Shown one piece after another: positions 12,605-21,611 of a DNA stretch of 64,000 bases. The position numbers and the translations under genes are program-made. Each line of letters begins with the position of its first letter. The stretch's first letter is position 1. The stretch covers positions 1-64,000 of the forward strand of contig JASAND010012758.1 in the NCBI GenBank assembly GCA_030248195.1, in the 5' to 3' direction. This DNA is from Trissonchulus latispiculum (Eukaryota > Nematoda > Enoplea > Enoplida > Ironidae). The notes under the pieces are model-generated. The model ran no database searches, was not told the origin of the DNA, and worked only from the letters and a program-made list of their open reading frames with translations.

Positions 12605-13515
12605 AGCCTTTCTTCAAATTTAATTTTCAGTAGAAAGCGACATCCGATTTCAAAAAGTTTTGAGGCTTTGAAGATAATATGATAGTTGAAGCGAACACTG
12701 TCTAAACTGATTGAATTTGCTTTTTGCACGTTACAATAACAGAGTTGGGCAAAAACTCAGGAGTTTTCCAAAGCAGATATATACGTAAATTTTTCAAACA
12801 ATTGCTTAGTTGCTTGTTTAGCAAGTTTCTTTAAATTCCTATCAGTGTTGTAAAAAGTTAAAAATTTCGAATGAGTGTCTTTAGATTTTTGGATATCCGG
12901 TCTTTAGATTTTTGGATATCCGATTTCCTGCGACCAAGTAGTTGGAAACGTATGAGGAACCTAGTAAATTGTTGTGTATCCATAAAACTGTTTCATAATT
13001 CTTTGACAGACTACAACAGTATGGGTCGGTATGTCCGGCTGCGGACTAGTTTACTCAGGATCCGTGGATACCTGGGTGAGCGAAACGCTGTCCGAGCAGT
13101 CGCTGTAGGTAATCGCCTTTCGAGGTGGTGTATGCCTACAGTGGCTTTTCTTACCGACCCTGCTGGACTAAATATCTCTTCGTTTAAAATTCTGGAGTTA
13201 TTGTGGGACTTTGAATCTCCGAAAATTTCTATAGATTCATTTTCTGATAATAGAGATTTAACCGCTCAATTGTAAATTTGCCCAGAAACCTAATATATTC
13301 CTTTCAAGACTAAATTTACAATTTTTACAGTACCTAATTAAATGCTAGAATTGAATGCTAAGTTTAATGAAGTTGTTATTTGCACTGAATATACTGCAGG
13401 TTGAAATTAGGCAGTTTGGCGCATGAATATTGGCCTGTACATACCAACTGTTTTGATAGCATTTTGAAAAATTGCAGTTTGATAGCATTTTGAAAAATTG
13501 CAGTTTTGACGACAA
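12605..13515 (+). repeat. Satellite-associated module, copy 3
   Basis: Third near-identical module. It begins by abruptly truncating a 180-bp unit after its CAGCCCAGCC word, and it holds a small local duplication (TCTTTAGATTTTTGGATATCC twice at about 12880-12920). That duplication extends the open frame to 134 codons (12871-13275). Confidence 0.85.
13023..13160 (+). ncRNA. Candidate structured segment in module copy 3
   Basis: Third copy of the GGGTCGGTA...TACCGACCC-closed segment, with a single visible A-for-T type change in the descending strand region (GCCTACAGTGG instead of GCCTATAGTGG). No family recognised. Confidence 0.3.
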
Positions 13516-13810
13516 TTTCAGTAAGACGTCATGTGTATTTAGTAAAGTGGAATGTCGGGATATGGAGTGCGCAGCCCAGCCTCCGGATCCCGAACCTTAG
13601 TAGATTTTAGTATTTCTTTACTCAAACGACCAGTAGAACGTTCGTGTATATACTTAAGTGAAAATTGGGGGTCGTTTAGAAGCCCTATGCCTTTATTCAA
13701 GTTAAAAATTTCTTGCATTAACTTCAAGTAATACTCGTTTTGGAGTTTGTGCTTTTTTCTTTGTTGTTGTGTTTATGTACTGTTCATTAGATAAAATACT
13801 TAAAAAGATA

Positions 13811-13832
13811 GCAACCCAGCTTGCCTGGTTGC
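13811..13832 (+). other. Hairpin with CCCAGC apex (GCAAC/GTTGC)
   Basis: GCAAC pairs with GTTGC and CAG pairs with CTG, leaving one bulged C on the 5' side and the loop CTTGC. A diverged copy near 14582 keeps the outer stem but has a C-to-G change that breaks the inner pair. Confidence 0.5.
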
Positions 13833-14102
13833 CTGAATTAATTTAACAATTTGCTTATTGAATACTTTAATTTGCTTTCTAGTTGGATTAAAATTCCAGT
13901 TGTCGGTTCTTTAGCAGTGCTAACTTTGATTCAAATTTGACCAGTTTTGTAGTAATTTGTGTAACGGTATTTTAACAGTGGTAATTTGTACAGATTTTTT
14001 TGAGATTTGTTAATTCTTCACGGTCTTTGTTTGTACGTAGATCGTTAATTTCTAAAAGTTGACTTAAAATAGTCTCTGTGATCATGAAGCTGTGAAAATT
14101 CA

Positions 14103-14139
14103 GAGATCTGGAGGGCGCAGCCCAGCCCTTCAGATTCTC
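14103..14139 (+). other. Hairpin sharing the satellite loop, copy A
   Basis: GAGATCTGGAGGG pairs with CCCTTCAGAT-TCTC through about 13 pairs, with a G-T pair and one bulged T on the 3' side. The loop region CGCAGCCCAG is the same as in the 180-bp satellite hairpins although the lower stem sequence differs. Confidence 0.7.
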
Positions 14140-14850
14140 GAGACACTTTAAATTATGTATTGTAGAATGTCGGTATACAGTCTCTTTTCCCTGTCGGATT
14201 TAAGTACCAGCATAATGAACTTTTAGCTGACATTTAAATAAAATTGATTTATAAATAAGTTCAAGTAATACTCACTGCTTTAATTTTCTCGTTTTGGAGT
14301 TTGCGCTTCTTTCTTCGTTGTTGTGTTTGTGTAGTTCATTAGATTAAATTATTTGAAAAAATTGCGGAGGGCAACCCAGCTCTACTTACTGAATTTAACA
14401 ATTTGCTTTTTGAATAGTTGTTTGCTTTCTAGTTGGATTCAAATTTCAGGTTGTCGGTTCTTTAGCAGACCTAATTCAACTCACTATACTTTATTTTTGT
14501 AGTTTTGAATTTGTACTTGTTTCTTCGTTGTTTGTTGTGTTTGTGTACTGTTCATTAGATAAAATATCTGAAAATGATAGCAACCCAGCTTGCGTGGTTG
14601 CCTGAATTAATTTAGCAGTTTGTTTTTGAATACTTTAATTTACTTTCTAGTTGGATTCAAATTTCAGTTGTCGGTTCTATAGCAGTGCTAACTTTGATTC
14701 AAATTTGACCAGCTTTGTAGTAATTTTTGTAACGGCATTTTGACACTGGTAATTTGTACAAATTTTTTGAGATAATTCTTCACGGTCTTTGTACGTAGAT
14801 CGTTAATTTCTAAAAGTTGGCTTAACCCTGTGTGAAGGTGTGAAAAGTCA

Positions 14851-14887
14851 GAGATCTGGAGGGCGCAGCCCAGCCCTCCAGATTCTC
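14851..14887 (+). other. Hairpin sharing the satellite loop, copy B
   Basis: GAGATCTGGAGGG (14851-14863) pairs perfectly with CCCTCCAGAT-TCTC (14874-14887), apart from a single bulged T at 14884. The loop is CGCAGCCCAG. Compared with the satellite hairpin, the GGAG/CTCC part and the loop are kept, while the lower stem is replaced on both sides. Confidence 0.75.
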
Positions 14888-14995
14888 GAGAGATTTTAAA
14901 TTATATATTGTAGAATCATATTGTCTGTTTTCCTTGCCGGAATTAAGTACCATGAACTTTTAGCTGACATTTAAATAAAATTGATTTATATATGA

Positions 14996-15593
14996 TAGAG
15001 ATAAAATCATGCATAAATACAATGTTTATGAAATACGTAATTATTGTTGTTTGTTATGGTTTGTGAAATACGTAATTCTTGTTTGTTATGATGTGTTTGC
15101 ATAGTGTTTGTTATGATGTGTTTGCATAGTAAAGAAAATGGCTGTATTGATTAGGTTTTAACTATGAGGGACCCGAGGGCGGGTTTCGGTGTTTTAAATT
15201 TGCTGAAGTCGCTAGGGATGTGCCTCGGAGCCCGGAGAAAACAAACAGTAAACGAAAGCTAAATGTTCAAAAGTTAGTGGTGACTACAACTACTAATTTT
15301 TGCTTGAAGCTTCGGTCAGAGCAGTTAATGGAGAGACCCAGTATTAAAGTCAGTGGAGAGACCCAATATTAAATTTTTTTTAATTAATTAATTAATTAAT
15401 TAAGTTTTTAAGTATGGAATTAAAATCCGTTAAATAACACCTCTTCTAAATAATTTTACGTCTTCTTTTGCTTCACAAGACTTTAATAATACATATTTTG
15501 TACAATTATTCATTTCTGCATCGTGTGTAGTTGCTTTAAATAACAGTTCATCTGATTTGGTAAGCCAGTTTCCAGGCCAAGCTCAGGAAATCG
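14996..15593. other. AT-rich spacer upstream of the G/T tract
   Basis: Noncoding. Contains short direct repeats (TTGTTATGATGTGTTTGCATAG twice near 15080-15130, GGAGAGACCCA twice near 15330-15365), an ACCCG-AGGG-CGGGT hairpin near 15170-15190, and an ATTA microsatellite at about 15380-15402. TGGTGACTACAAC near 15279 could be a primer-binding-like site, but nothing confirms it. Confidence 0.45.
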
Positions 15594-16010
15594 TTTTTTT
15601 GGGTTTGGTGGGTGGGGGGGGTTGGGGTGGTTTGGTTTTTCCTTGGGGTGGGGGGGGGGGGGGGGCGGTGTTTTTTTCTTTTCTCTTTTGGGGGGGTGTG
15701 GGGGGTGGAAAAAGAGAATAGAGACGATTGAATTCAGTTTTTGTATTAGATGTGGTAGGGGGGGGGGGGGGTCTTGCACTGTAGGGGGGCGGGGGGAGGG
15801 GGGGGGGGGGGGGGGGGGTGGGGGGGGGGGGGGGGGGGTTTTTTTTTGTGGTGGGGGGGGGGGGGGGGGGGGGGGGTGGTGTGTTGTGTGGGGGGGGGAG
15901 AGGGTTGTTGTTGATGGGGGTGGAGGAAGGATTGGTTGTGGTTTGTGGTGGTGTTTTTTTGGTTATGTGGTTGTTAGGAGGAGTAGAAGGGTGGGGGGGG
16001 CGGGGTGGGT
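15594..16010 (+). repeat. G/T-only homopolymer tract, upstream
   Basis: Long G runs with interspersed T and almost no A or C on this strand. It could form G-quadruplexes, or it could be a sequencing or assembly artefact. Glycine-rich frames crossing it should be ignored. It makes the true start of the following protein uncertain. Confidence 0.8.
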
Positions 16011-19000
16011 TTCAGTTGTAATGTACGGATCCGAGTTCAGATGTTTAGTTCAGTTTGTCAAGAAGAGTTATGTTCAGTATATTGGTTTGTTCGGAAGTTT
16101 TCGGTTCAGAATAATTGGTCTATATTGGAGATTCAAGTTTTCGTGCATTCAGAAGTTTATCAGTTGTTTGTAGTGAATAGTGCAGATTCATCTCTCCCTT
16201 ATTCTTCGTTGTGTCAGAAGAAGCATTTGTTGGTTTCTATTCGCCAGCCTAATCCGAAGGTGGGTGGTGGTTTCGCAGAGGCAAGATTGTTCGAATGTCG
16301 TTCATCAGTAGGTCCTTGGCCAAGTAGGCATAGTGCTTTAGCGGCTTTAGGTCAAGTTGTGCGTCCCAGGGCTTTATGTTCTCCACTATTAATTGGTCGG
16401 TATACTAAGACGCTCTTGTTATTCGAGACGGTCACTACGGGGACTGGAAACGTATCCATTCCTGCAGGGGTTTTGACCCGGACAGGGTGTTCGGAGGTCC
16501 TGTTCATTTGGGACCCTCAGCTTGAGCCGACCTTGCTCGCTGAGTACATCAAAACGCCTGACAGTGGTGTAGTTCGAATTAGACATGGCAGATACGATCA
16601 CGTTAATGCCGGAGTCCTGGTTTTTAAAGCAGATGGGACTGCTCAATTTTCTGTGGGAATGTGTTCTGGCATTAAGCCTCGTAGACCACCTAAATTCGAT
16701 GAGTTTTCCTTTGCGAATTCAGGTTCGGGTTGCGTACAATGCGGAAACTCCACAACCGAGATTTTAGCCGGTATGTGTCGAGGTCAATTAGTGTCGATTA
16801 TTTCATTGATAAGTGTAGTTGAGAAAGCGGTTGTTTTAGTTATCGGCAATTTTCCTATTTCATGCAGTGTCTTGGTTTGCTCCCTAATATGGCTAGTATG
16901 TTTGCGTAGATGTCTAGTATTCTGGCGAACTTTCTGTCGTCGTTTAGCTCAATGGTTACACCTCATCTTCGGTTCTTCAGCGATCGATGTTGAGCTAGGT
17001 GAGGAAGTTCCAGCTAGGCCGGCTGTTGAGCCCCATGCTCCAGCTGATGCGGCAGAAGCAAAGTTCGTAGATGATGATCTTCGTGTGTGTTTTGTCTCTT
17101 CATCTCCATTATTGGTAGATCTTAACATTCGCGGATCCATTGTCCAGGGAATTCTAGATACCGGAGCTGATATTTCGCTTATTGCTGAGAGTGTAGTAAA
17201 CAGACATGGTATTCCCGTTGTTCCAGTAAGAAAGTTTGAGTGGGGTACTTCAGCATCAGGACATCAAGTTTGTATAACGCACAAGATTAAGACGGCAGTT
17301 GTCTTTCCAGGGTGTCCTCACCACCCTCCAGTAGAACACACATTTTTTGTCAGTCCAACATCACCGCAGGAAGTCCTCCTGGGTACAGATTTCCTCTCCC
17401 AGTTTGACGCAACCTTTGAACTAGATATTCGCGGATCTCAAATTCGGATCAATTCGCGAACACCACCAGGTCGGTTTGTTCTGCCAATATCGAAGCCTCA
17501 GCACACGTTGATTGCAGGATATGTGGTGTCTCCTTCTGAAGAACCTGCTTGCATGTCAATGACAGCTGGGCTAGATCCAACTGTGTTTGATGTTCCGCGT
17601 ATCTGTTCAGTACGTAGATCGGAAGGAAAGAAGGTTCAGTGTCACTTGAATGAAGCTGTCCAGCAAATGGATCAGGTAGATTTGTATGAGGTTTCGGCCG
17701 CGGAGTCACAAGCTGCGGCCCGGAATGTAATGAGTTCGCTTCCAGGTGCTGAGCGGGTTGCACACGTACCATCTGCAAAAGATGGTAACGGTGAGGTCCC
17801 TCCGGACCCCGTTTCGGTTATGCCGGTTGACGAGCCTGTCGTTCTGTCACGAGATCTCTGTGAGAATCTGCTTGAACAACAGCGATCTGATCCTTTCCTT
17901 TCATCTATTCGCAACTATTTGTTGAATAACTTGCTTCCTGGGGATTTCAGCCGTGCAGTAGAAGTAGTTTCCATGTCCCAAGATTTCATTATGAAAGATG
18001 GCATTTGGTATCGGTTACAGGTGACGCAGGAGGGAACCCGAAAACAGTTGGTAGTTCCCTTTCCTCTTCGTAGTCATGTTCTTTCGGCTGCTCATGTTAG
18101 CCCCTTAGTAGGACACTTGGGTGTTGCGCAGACTCACGCTCGGGTTATCAAAAATTATTGGTGGCCAGCCCACTGGGCCGCAGTTGAAGACTGTGTTAGT
18201 AGCTGTCGAGTCTGTATGACCCGCAAGACACCACAAGGAAAGAAGAGCGTGGCTGTGACACCTTTCGACCAGGTTCATGTTGATATCATTGATTTTTGTC
18301 GTCCGTCTCTTCATGGACACAGATATGTCATCATCTTTGTCGACTCCTTTTCCAAGTTCGTGATTGCTGTTCCTGTTAGAATAGCTTCCGTTTTAGTAAC
18401 AGCCTTTGTCTTTGTCGAGCATGTTTTGTTGAAATTTGGAGTTCCAGGTAAACTTGTTAGTAGTCAAAGTCCTCAGTTTACTTCCGCATTGAATAAGGCC
18501 ATATCTCAGTTGACCCATGTTACGAAGTTGGAAACTTTTAAATGTATTTCGCAAAACAGGGACCAGGTTAGGCAATGGCATAAGCCTTTGAAGCTCATGA
18601 TAGCTGCAGTTGTTGAGGAACGTAGCGACTGGGACAGAATGGTTCCCTATTGCACTTTCGTCTATAATAATAGTGTTCACGTTTTAACTGGTGACACTCC
18701 GTTTCATTGTCTGCACGGTTGGGATTCGTCGTTGCCTCATGCCCGCAAGTTGGCCCAGTTTGATAAGTTCCAGGATGTACCAGATTTTGTAGTCCAGGTA
18801 ACAGAGAGCCTCAGTAAGGCCTTAGACTTAGTTAAGGATTATTCCCAGGTTATCAGTATTCCCCAGGAGCAAGCTAAGGATCCAAGTACCCATAAAATTG
18901 GTTATCAGCCAGGTGATCTAGTTATGGTTCAGACCACGCAGAGTTCAGGGAAGAGAGGAGCTCCGTTGCTACCTGTTTTTGCAGGTCCGTATAGAGTTTT

Positions 19001-19793
19001 GGCCGTTGACCCTCCGGTTGCAAAAGTTCGTCTGCCTGCTGACCGAAAGTCCCGGATTCATGCAATAAACTTTCGTCAGCTGAAACCGGTCCAGGCTCCG
19101 CTCTTGTTGTCTACTCGTACTGACGACGCTCCAGAGGAAGATGTGGAGCTAATTGTTGAGTCGTCCGCCCAGCGTAAGTGGGCACCAGTGGACCACGAGT
19201 GGTTAGTCATACAGGCAGATAGGATTGGATTATCACAGACAGCCAGTATTCGACATTTGGTCGAACATGGCGGGGATAGGGTGCTTACTTATCCTACTGT
19301 GGTCCAAAACGTGTTGGGTGATGGTAATTGCTTTTATCGGGTAATAGCTTATGTAGTTTTCGGTTCAGAAAACGACTACACTAAGATTCGGCAACGGATG
19401 TTCCAGTTCCTGCGAGACCATCCAGTGGTCTTGGCTAACTTGAACCGACTAGAGCCTGAAAGAGGGTATGACCCAAACTCCATCCTTCAGAAAGGAGAGT
19501 TCGCTACCGAGTTAGAAATCTTCATCTGCGCTGCTATGCTCAATACCACCATCTTGATTTATACCAACCCATGTGCCAACCATTGGGCATGGCAAGAGTT
19601 CAGGGCTTGTATGCTTATGCCAGCCGTTGAACCAGATCCGCGTGCGATCTATATTTGGCACGCGGACCGGAACCATTACATGTATGTGTTGGACGTTGCT
19701 CGTGGTGCTTTCCGACCCTTTCACACCACTGAGCCAGACATTCGACCCTCCGTCTCAGCACCCCGTTCCGTGTCACGTCGTAGTTCTTGCTAG
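16005..19793 (+). CDS. Retroelement-derived aspartic protease / integrase / OTU polyprotein, no reverse transcriptase
   Basis: A single uninterrupted 1262-codon frame. Hydrophobic helices at about residues 262-302 look like membrane segments. A retropepsin-type protease follows (DTGA at 385-388, LLGTDF near 461). A Gypsy-type integrase zinc finger is present: H697, H704, C734, C737. The integrase core begins with D760, and a GPY motif lies at 994-996. The C-terminus is an OTU cysteine protease (D1106-G-N-C1109, H1224). Known families: OTU domains remove ubiquitin, and OTU fusions occur in some transposons. At the exact DDE spacing the second and third catalytic residues are S820 and R856, so strand transfer should be lost. 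Only ~235 residues separate protease and integrase, too few for reverse transcriptase plus RNase H. The first Met lies in a suspect G/T tract, so the start is unsure. It could be a domesticated gene, a non-autonomous Gypsy derivative or a Ginger-like transposon relic. Confidence 0.85.
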   Translation: MGFSCNVRIRVQMFSSVCQEELCSVYWFVRKFSVQNNWSILEIQVFVHSEVYQLFVVNSADSSLPYSSLCQKKHLLVSIRQPNPKVGGGFAEARLFECRSSVGPWPSRHSALAALGQVVRPRALCSPLLIGRYTKTLLLFETVTTGTGNVSIPAGVLTRTGCSEVLFIWDPQLEPTLLAEYIKTPDSGVVRIRHGRYDHVNAGVLVFKADGTAQFSVGMCSGIKPRRPPKFDEFSFANSGSGCVQCGNSTTEILAGMCRGQLVSIISLISVVEKAVVLVIGNFPISCSVLVCSLIWLVCLRRCLVFWRTFCRRLAQWLHLIFGSSAIDVELGEEVPARPAVEPHAPADAAEAKFVDDDLRVCFVSSSPLLVDLNIRGSIVQGILDTGADISLIAESVVNRHGIPVVPVRKFEWGTSASGHQVCITHKIKTAVVFPGCPHHPPVEHTFFVSPTSPQEVLLGTDFLSQFDATFELDIRGSQIRINSRTPPGRFVLPISKPQHTLIAGYVVSPSEEPACMSMTAGLDPTVFDVPRICSVRRSEGKKVQCHLNEAVQQMDQVDLYEVSAAESQAAARNVMSSLPGAERVAHVPSAKDGNGEVPPDPVSVMPVDEPVVLSRDLCENLLEQQRSDPFLSSIRNYLLNNLLPGDFSRAVEVVSMSQDFIMKDGIWYRLQVTQEGTRKQLVVPFPLRSHVLSAAHVSPLVGHLGVAQTHARVIKNYWWPAHWAAVEDCVSSCRVCMTRKTPQGKKSVAVTPFDQVHVDIIDFCRPSLHGHRYVIIFVDSFSKFVIAVPVRIASVLVTAFVFVEHVLLKFGVPGKLVSSQSPQFTSALNKAISQLTHVTKLETFKCISQNRDQVRQWHKPLKLMIAAVVEERSDWDRMVPYCTFVYNNSVHVLTGDTPFHCLHGWDSSLPHARKLAQFDKFQDVPDFVVQVTESLSKALDLVKDYSQVISIPQEQAKDPSTHKIGYQPGDLVMVQTTQSSGKRGAPLLPVFAGPYRVLAVDPPVAKVRLPADRKSRIHAINFRQLKPVQAPLLLSTRTDDAPEEDVELIVESSAQRKWAPVDHEWLVIQADRIGLSQTASIRHLVEHGGDRVLTYPTVVQNVLGDGNCFYRVIAYVVFGSENDYTKIRQRMFQFLRDHPVVLANLNRLEPERGYDPNSILQKGEFATELEIFICAAMLNTTILIYTNPCANHWAWQEFRACMLMPAVEPDPRAIYIWHADRNHYMYVLDVARGAFRPFHTTEPDIRPSVSAPRSVSRRSSC

Positions 19794-20536
19794 TTTTACT
19801 CTTGTTAATTGTACAGATTAGTTAGGTTTAGTTAGGATTTGCTGCAACTTGTTCTGCATATTTGATTTTTGAACTTTAATTCCTGATTGCTCACAGTTAT
19901 GCCCACCGTTGTTCTACCAGAATGTTAAGAAGAATGTTACTTCTCAAAAACTAAGACAATGTAAACTACGAATCAACTCCCCATTTCTTCCCTAATTTTT
20001 GTTTACATACTTTTGGTACCTCATACCTGGGTGGTTGACGCGTCGCTACCCAGGATTTTCTCGTGTTTCCTCGTTAACTGCGACTGGCACTCGCACAGTT
20101 GCAAAGAAATTCCACCCCCTCTTTTAATTATTATTAAAGTCATTTATAACTTTTAGGGAATGATCACCCCTAAAGGTTTATTTTACATACATTTAAAATT
20201 CATCTCCTTCAAATTTTATCAAAATTAACCAATAAGTAATTTTCACCCCTCTCCCCTTCTATATGCCTCAAATTCTCCCCTTCCTTATCCCCCCTCTAAC
20301 ACCCTTAAAATTTCTTAAATTAATCAAAATCAATTCTAACTGTGTTGCGTCAAAAAAGTCCTTTTACAGAAATCACTTAACAGGCAAGTTGCTGAGTCTG
20401 TACATAGTTTTCTCAATTGAATCGCAGGTTGTCATCTATCCGTTTAGCCATCTCATGAGTACGTGTCTATATTTGTCCTTGTATCGTAGTTGTATTAATG
20501 TCTCACTGTGTAGGTCATCATCAATATATTCAGCAT
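19794..20536 (+). other. 3' flank of the OTU frame with short hairpins
   Basis: Noncoding and AT-rich. Hairpins seen: CCTGGGT/ACCCAGG (20026-20054, with GACGCGTC at the apex), AACTG..CAGTT with inner CGA/TCG and a 3' bulge (20076-20100), and CTTTTAGGG/CCCTAAAG with one bulged T (20150-20175). These resemble in style the denser hairpins beyond 23.3 kb. Confidence 0.5.
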
Positions 20537-20609
20537 ATTTTTTTTTTTTTTTTTTTGTTTTTTTTTTTTTTTTTTTTATTTTTTTTTTTATTTTTTTTTT
20601 GTGGGTTTG

Positions 20610-20647
<38 letters not shown>

Positions 20648-20722
20648 GGGTCTGGGTGGGGGGGGGGGGCTTTTTTGTTGGGGGTGTTTTCTTTTGTTTG
20701 GTGTGGTTTTTTTTTCCCTTTC
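20537..20722 (+). repeat. T-run then G-run tract, downstream
   Basis: About 65 bases of almost pure T followed by ~90 bases of almost pure G, then mixed G/T. It matches the style of 15594-16010, and the two tracts bracket the protease-integrase-OTU frame. Real low-complexity DNA or a sequencing artefact cannot be separated here. Confidence 0.8.
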
Positions 20723-20732
20723 AAATTTCTGC

Positions 20733-21050
20733 TGTTTCCGTACACCTCCCGTTGATCCCGGGAAGTTCCTTGTTGGCTTGCTTTCTTGAGCTGCGCTGGA
20801 ATGGACTGCCTATCGCATTGACGATGAGGGAGTCAGCTTCCACCCGCGCTCCAGTGCTGCCATTGTCCTGGATCAGCCTTAAACAGCCGGTTTCCAAGGA
20901 TGGCAGGATTACTTTCTGGGTCCCAACCGGTTTACCTTCACGGAATATCGGCAGAACGGCCCATCCAAATCTAATCCAGTCTACACCCTGCCCCATAACA
21001 CTCCTTCAAAGAGAGTCGTCAGAATCCCTACTAAACTGATTAGAGGTTAA
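20733..21050 (+). pseudogene. Coding-like fragment with two in-frame stops
   Basis: Reading in the frame of 20790, a segment of balanced amino-acid composition (containing EWTAYRIDDEGVSFHPRS and GWQDYFLGPNRFTFTEYR) runs to a TAA at 21048-21050. It is broken by TGA near 20787 and TAA at 20880-20882. Local GC content is higher than the flanks, as expected for former coding DNA. The family was not recognised. It could be another piece of the same mobile element or an unrelated broken exon. Confidence 0.35.
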
Positions 21051-21611
21051 AAACGAAATATTTCAAGCCTTTTCTTTTCTTCTTTCTGCAACTTTTTTCT
21101 CCTTAATTGTACTTGTTTTTGGTCAATAATCAGCAGTTCTTTTCAATGATTTCGAAGCGTTTACTGTTTACAGTCTAATGCGCGAAACAAGCAAGCAAAT
21201 AATTTTCACAAAACATAAAAAGTTGTGACGCACATAATTATTTCAATCGATATTTGATTTATTTTTATTCTTTTTCCGGAAACGTAAAATACTTGATGTA
21301 TGATCTTGCGAATTTGTACTAACCTTGTTTTGTGTACATTCACTTTCTTTTTCTTTTGCGATGGCCACTGACTCGGACTGAGTAACTTGTGCTATTGACA
21401 ACCTTTGACAGGATATTGCTATTTCACATCGTCAATAAATCGCATATGTGTGCAGTTTTCTATTTCTTTTAATATAAGGTTACTTTCGGACTAGCTAGGC
21501 AATGTGTTCAAACTAAGAGACGACATCTTTTGTCAATTCATAATTTTCTTTTTTTCTACAAATACGTTTTTTTATTTCAAATTTTTGCATACGAATGATC
21601 ACGATACAAAA

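Larger units (their letters stand above)
7565..13620 (+). repeat. ~180-bp satellite array, each unit with a 13-bp hairpin
   Basis: I count about 20 full or partial copies of a unit of 178-183 bp, starting near 7573, 8584, 8760, 8942, 9125, 9303, 9507, 9685, 10126, 10301, 10483, 10662, 10842, 11022, 11203, 12211, 12393, 12573 (truncated) and 13547. Each complete unit contains TCGGGATCTGGAG, the loop TGCGCAGCCCAGC (or CACAGC), and CTCCGGATCCCGA, a 13-bp stem with one G-T pair. A smaller CTTTC-AGTA-GAAAG hairpin and a GACGTCAC word recur downstream in the unit. The unit length is near nucleosome repeat length, as in many animal satellites. Copies are homogenised, so the frames inside have no evidential value. 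Confidence 0.9.
13730..14995 (+). repeat. Tandem duplication of ~0.7 kb AT-rich, hairpin-bearing sequence
   Basis: 13735-14260 and about 14500-14990 are diverged direct repeats, sharing in order AGTTTGTGCTTTTTTCTT-like sequence, GCAACCCAGCTTGC, GTTGTCGGTTCT, TTCACGGTCTTTG, the CTGGAGGGCGCAGCCCAGCCC hairpin and ACATTTAAATAAAATTGAT. A partial third copy lies between them (14270-14500). The AATAAA words after the hairpins could be polyadenylation signals. No coding region seen. This block connects the satellite to the protease-integrase-OTU frame. Confidence 0.75.

Noticed and set aside
7992..13275. 107-codon frame repeated three times as a protein gene
   Set aside because: Copies are homogenised with the satellite, contain long-range complementary sequence and match no family. 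The open frame alone is not evidence of coding.
8584..13547. Hammerhead ribozyme in the satellite unit
   Set aside because: I looked for CTGATGA plus GAAA core words on both strands of the unit and did not find the required core.
7565..13620. Regular repeats as a CRISPR array
   Set aside because: The repeats are ~180 bp with nearly identical sequence throughout and no short unique spacers, in a eukaryotic context.
15594..16010. Telomere-like TTGGGG repeats
   Set aside because: The G/T pattern is irregular, dominated by homopolymer G runs, and has no repeating unit.
15622..16173. Glycine-rich 183-codon frame, and proline-rich frames opposite
   Set aside because: Products of the G-run tract.
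20601..20789. Gly-rich frame at the downstream G/T tract as a gene start
   Set aside because: The glycine part is homopolymer DNA. Only the later sequence (from about 20733) looks coding-like.
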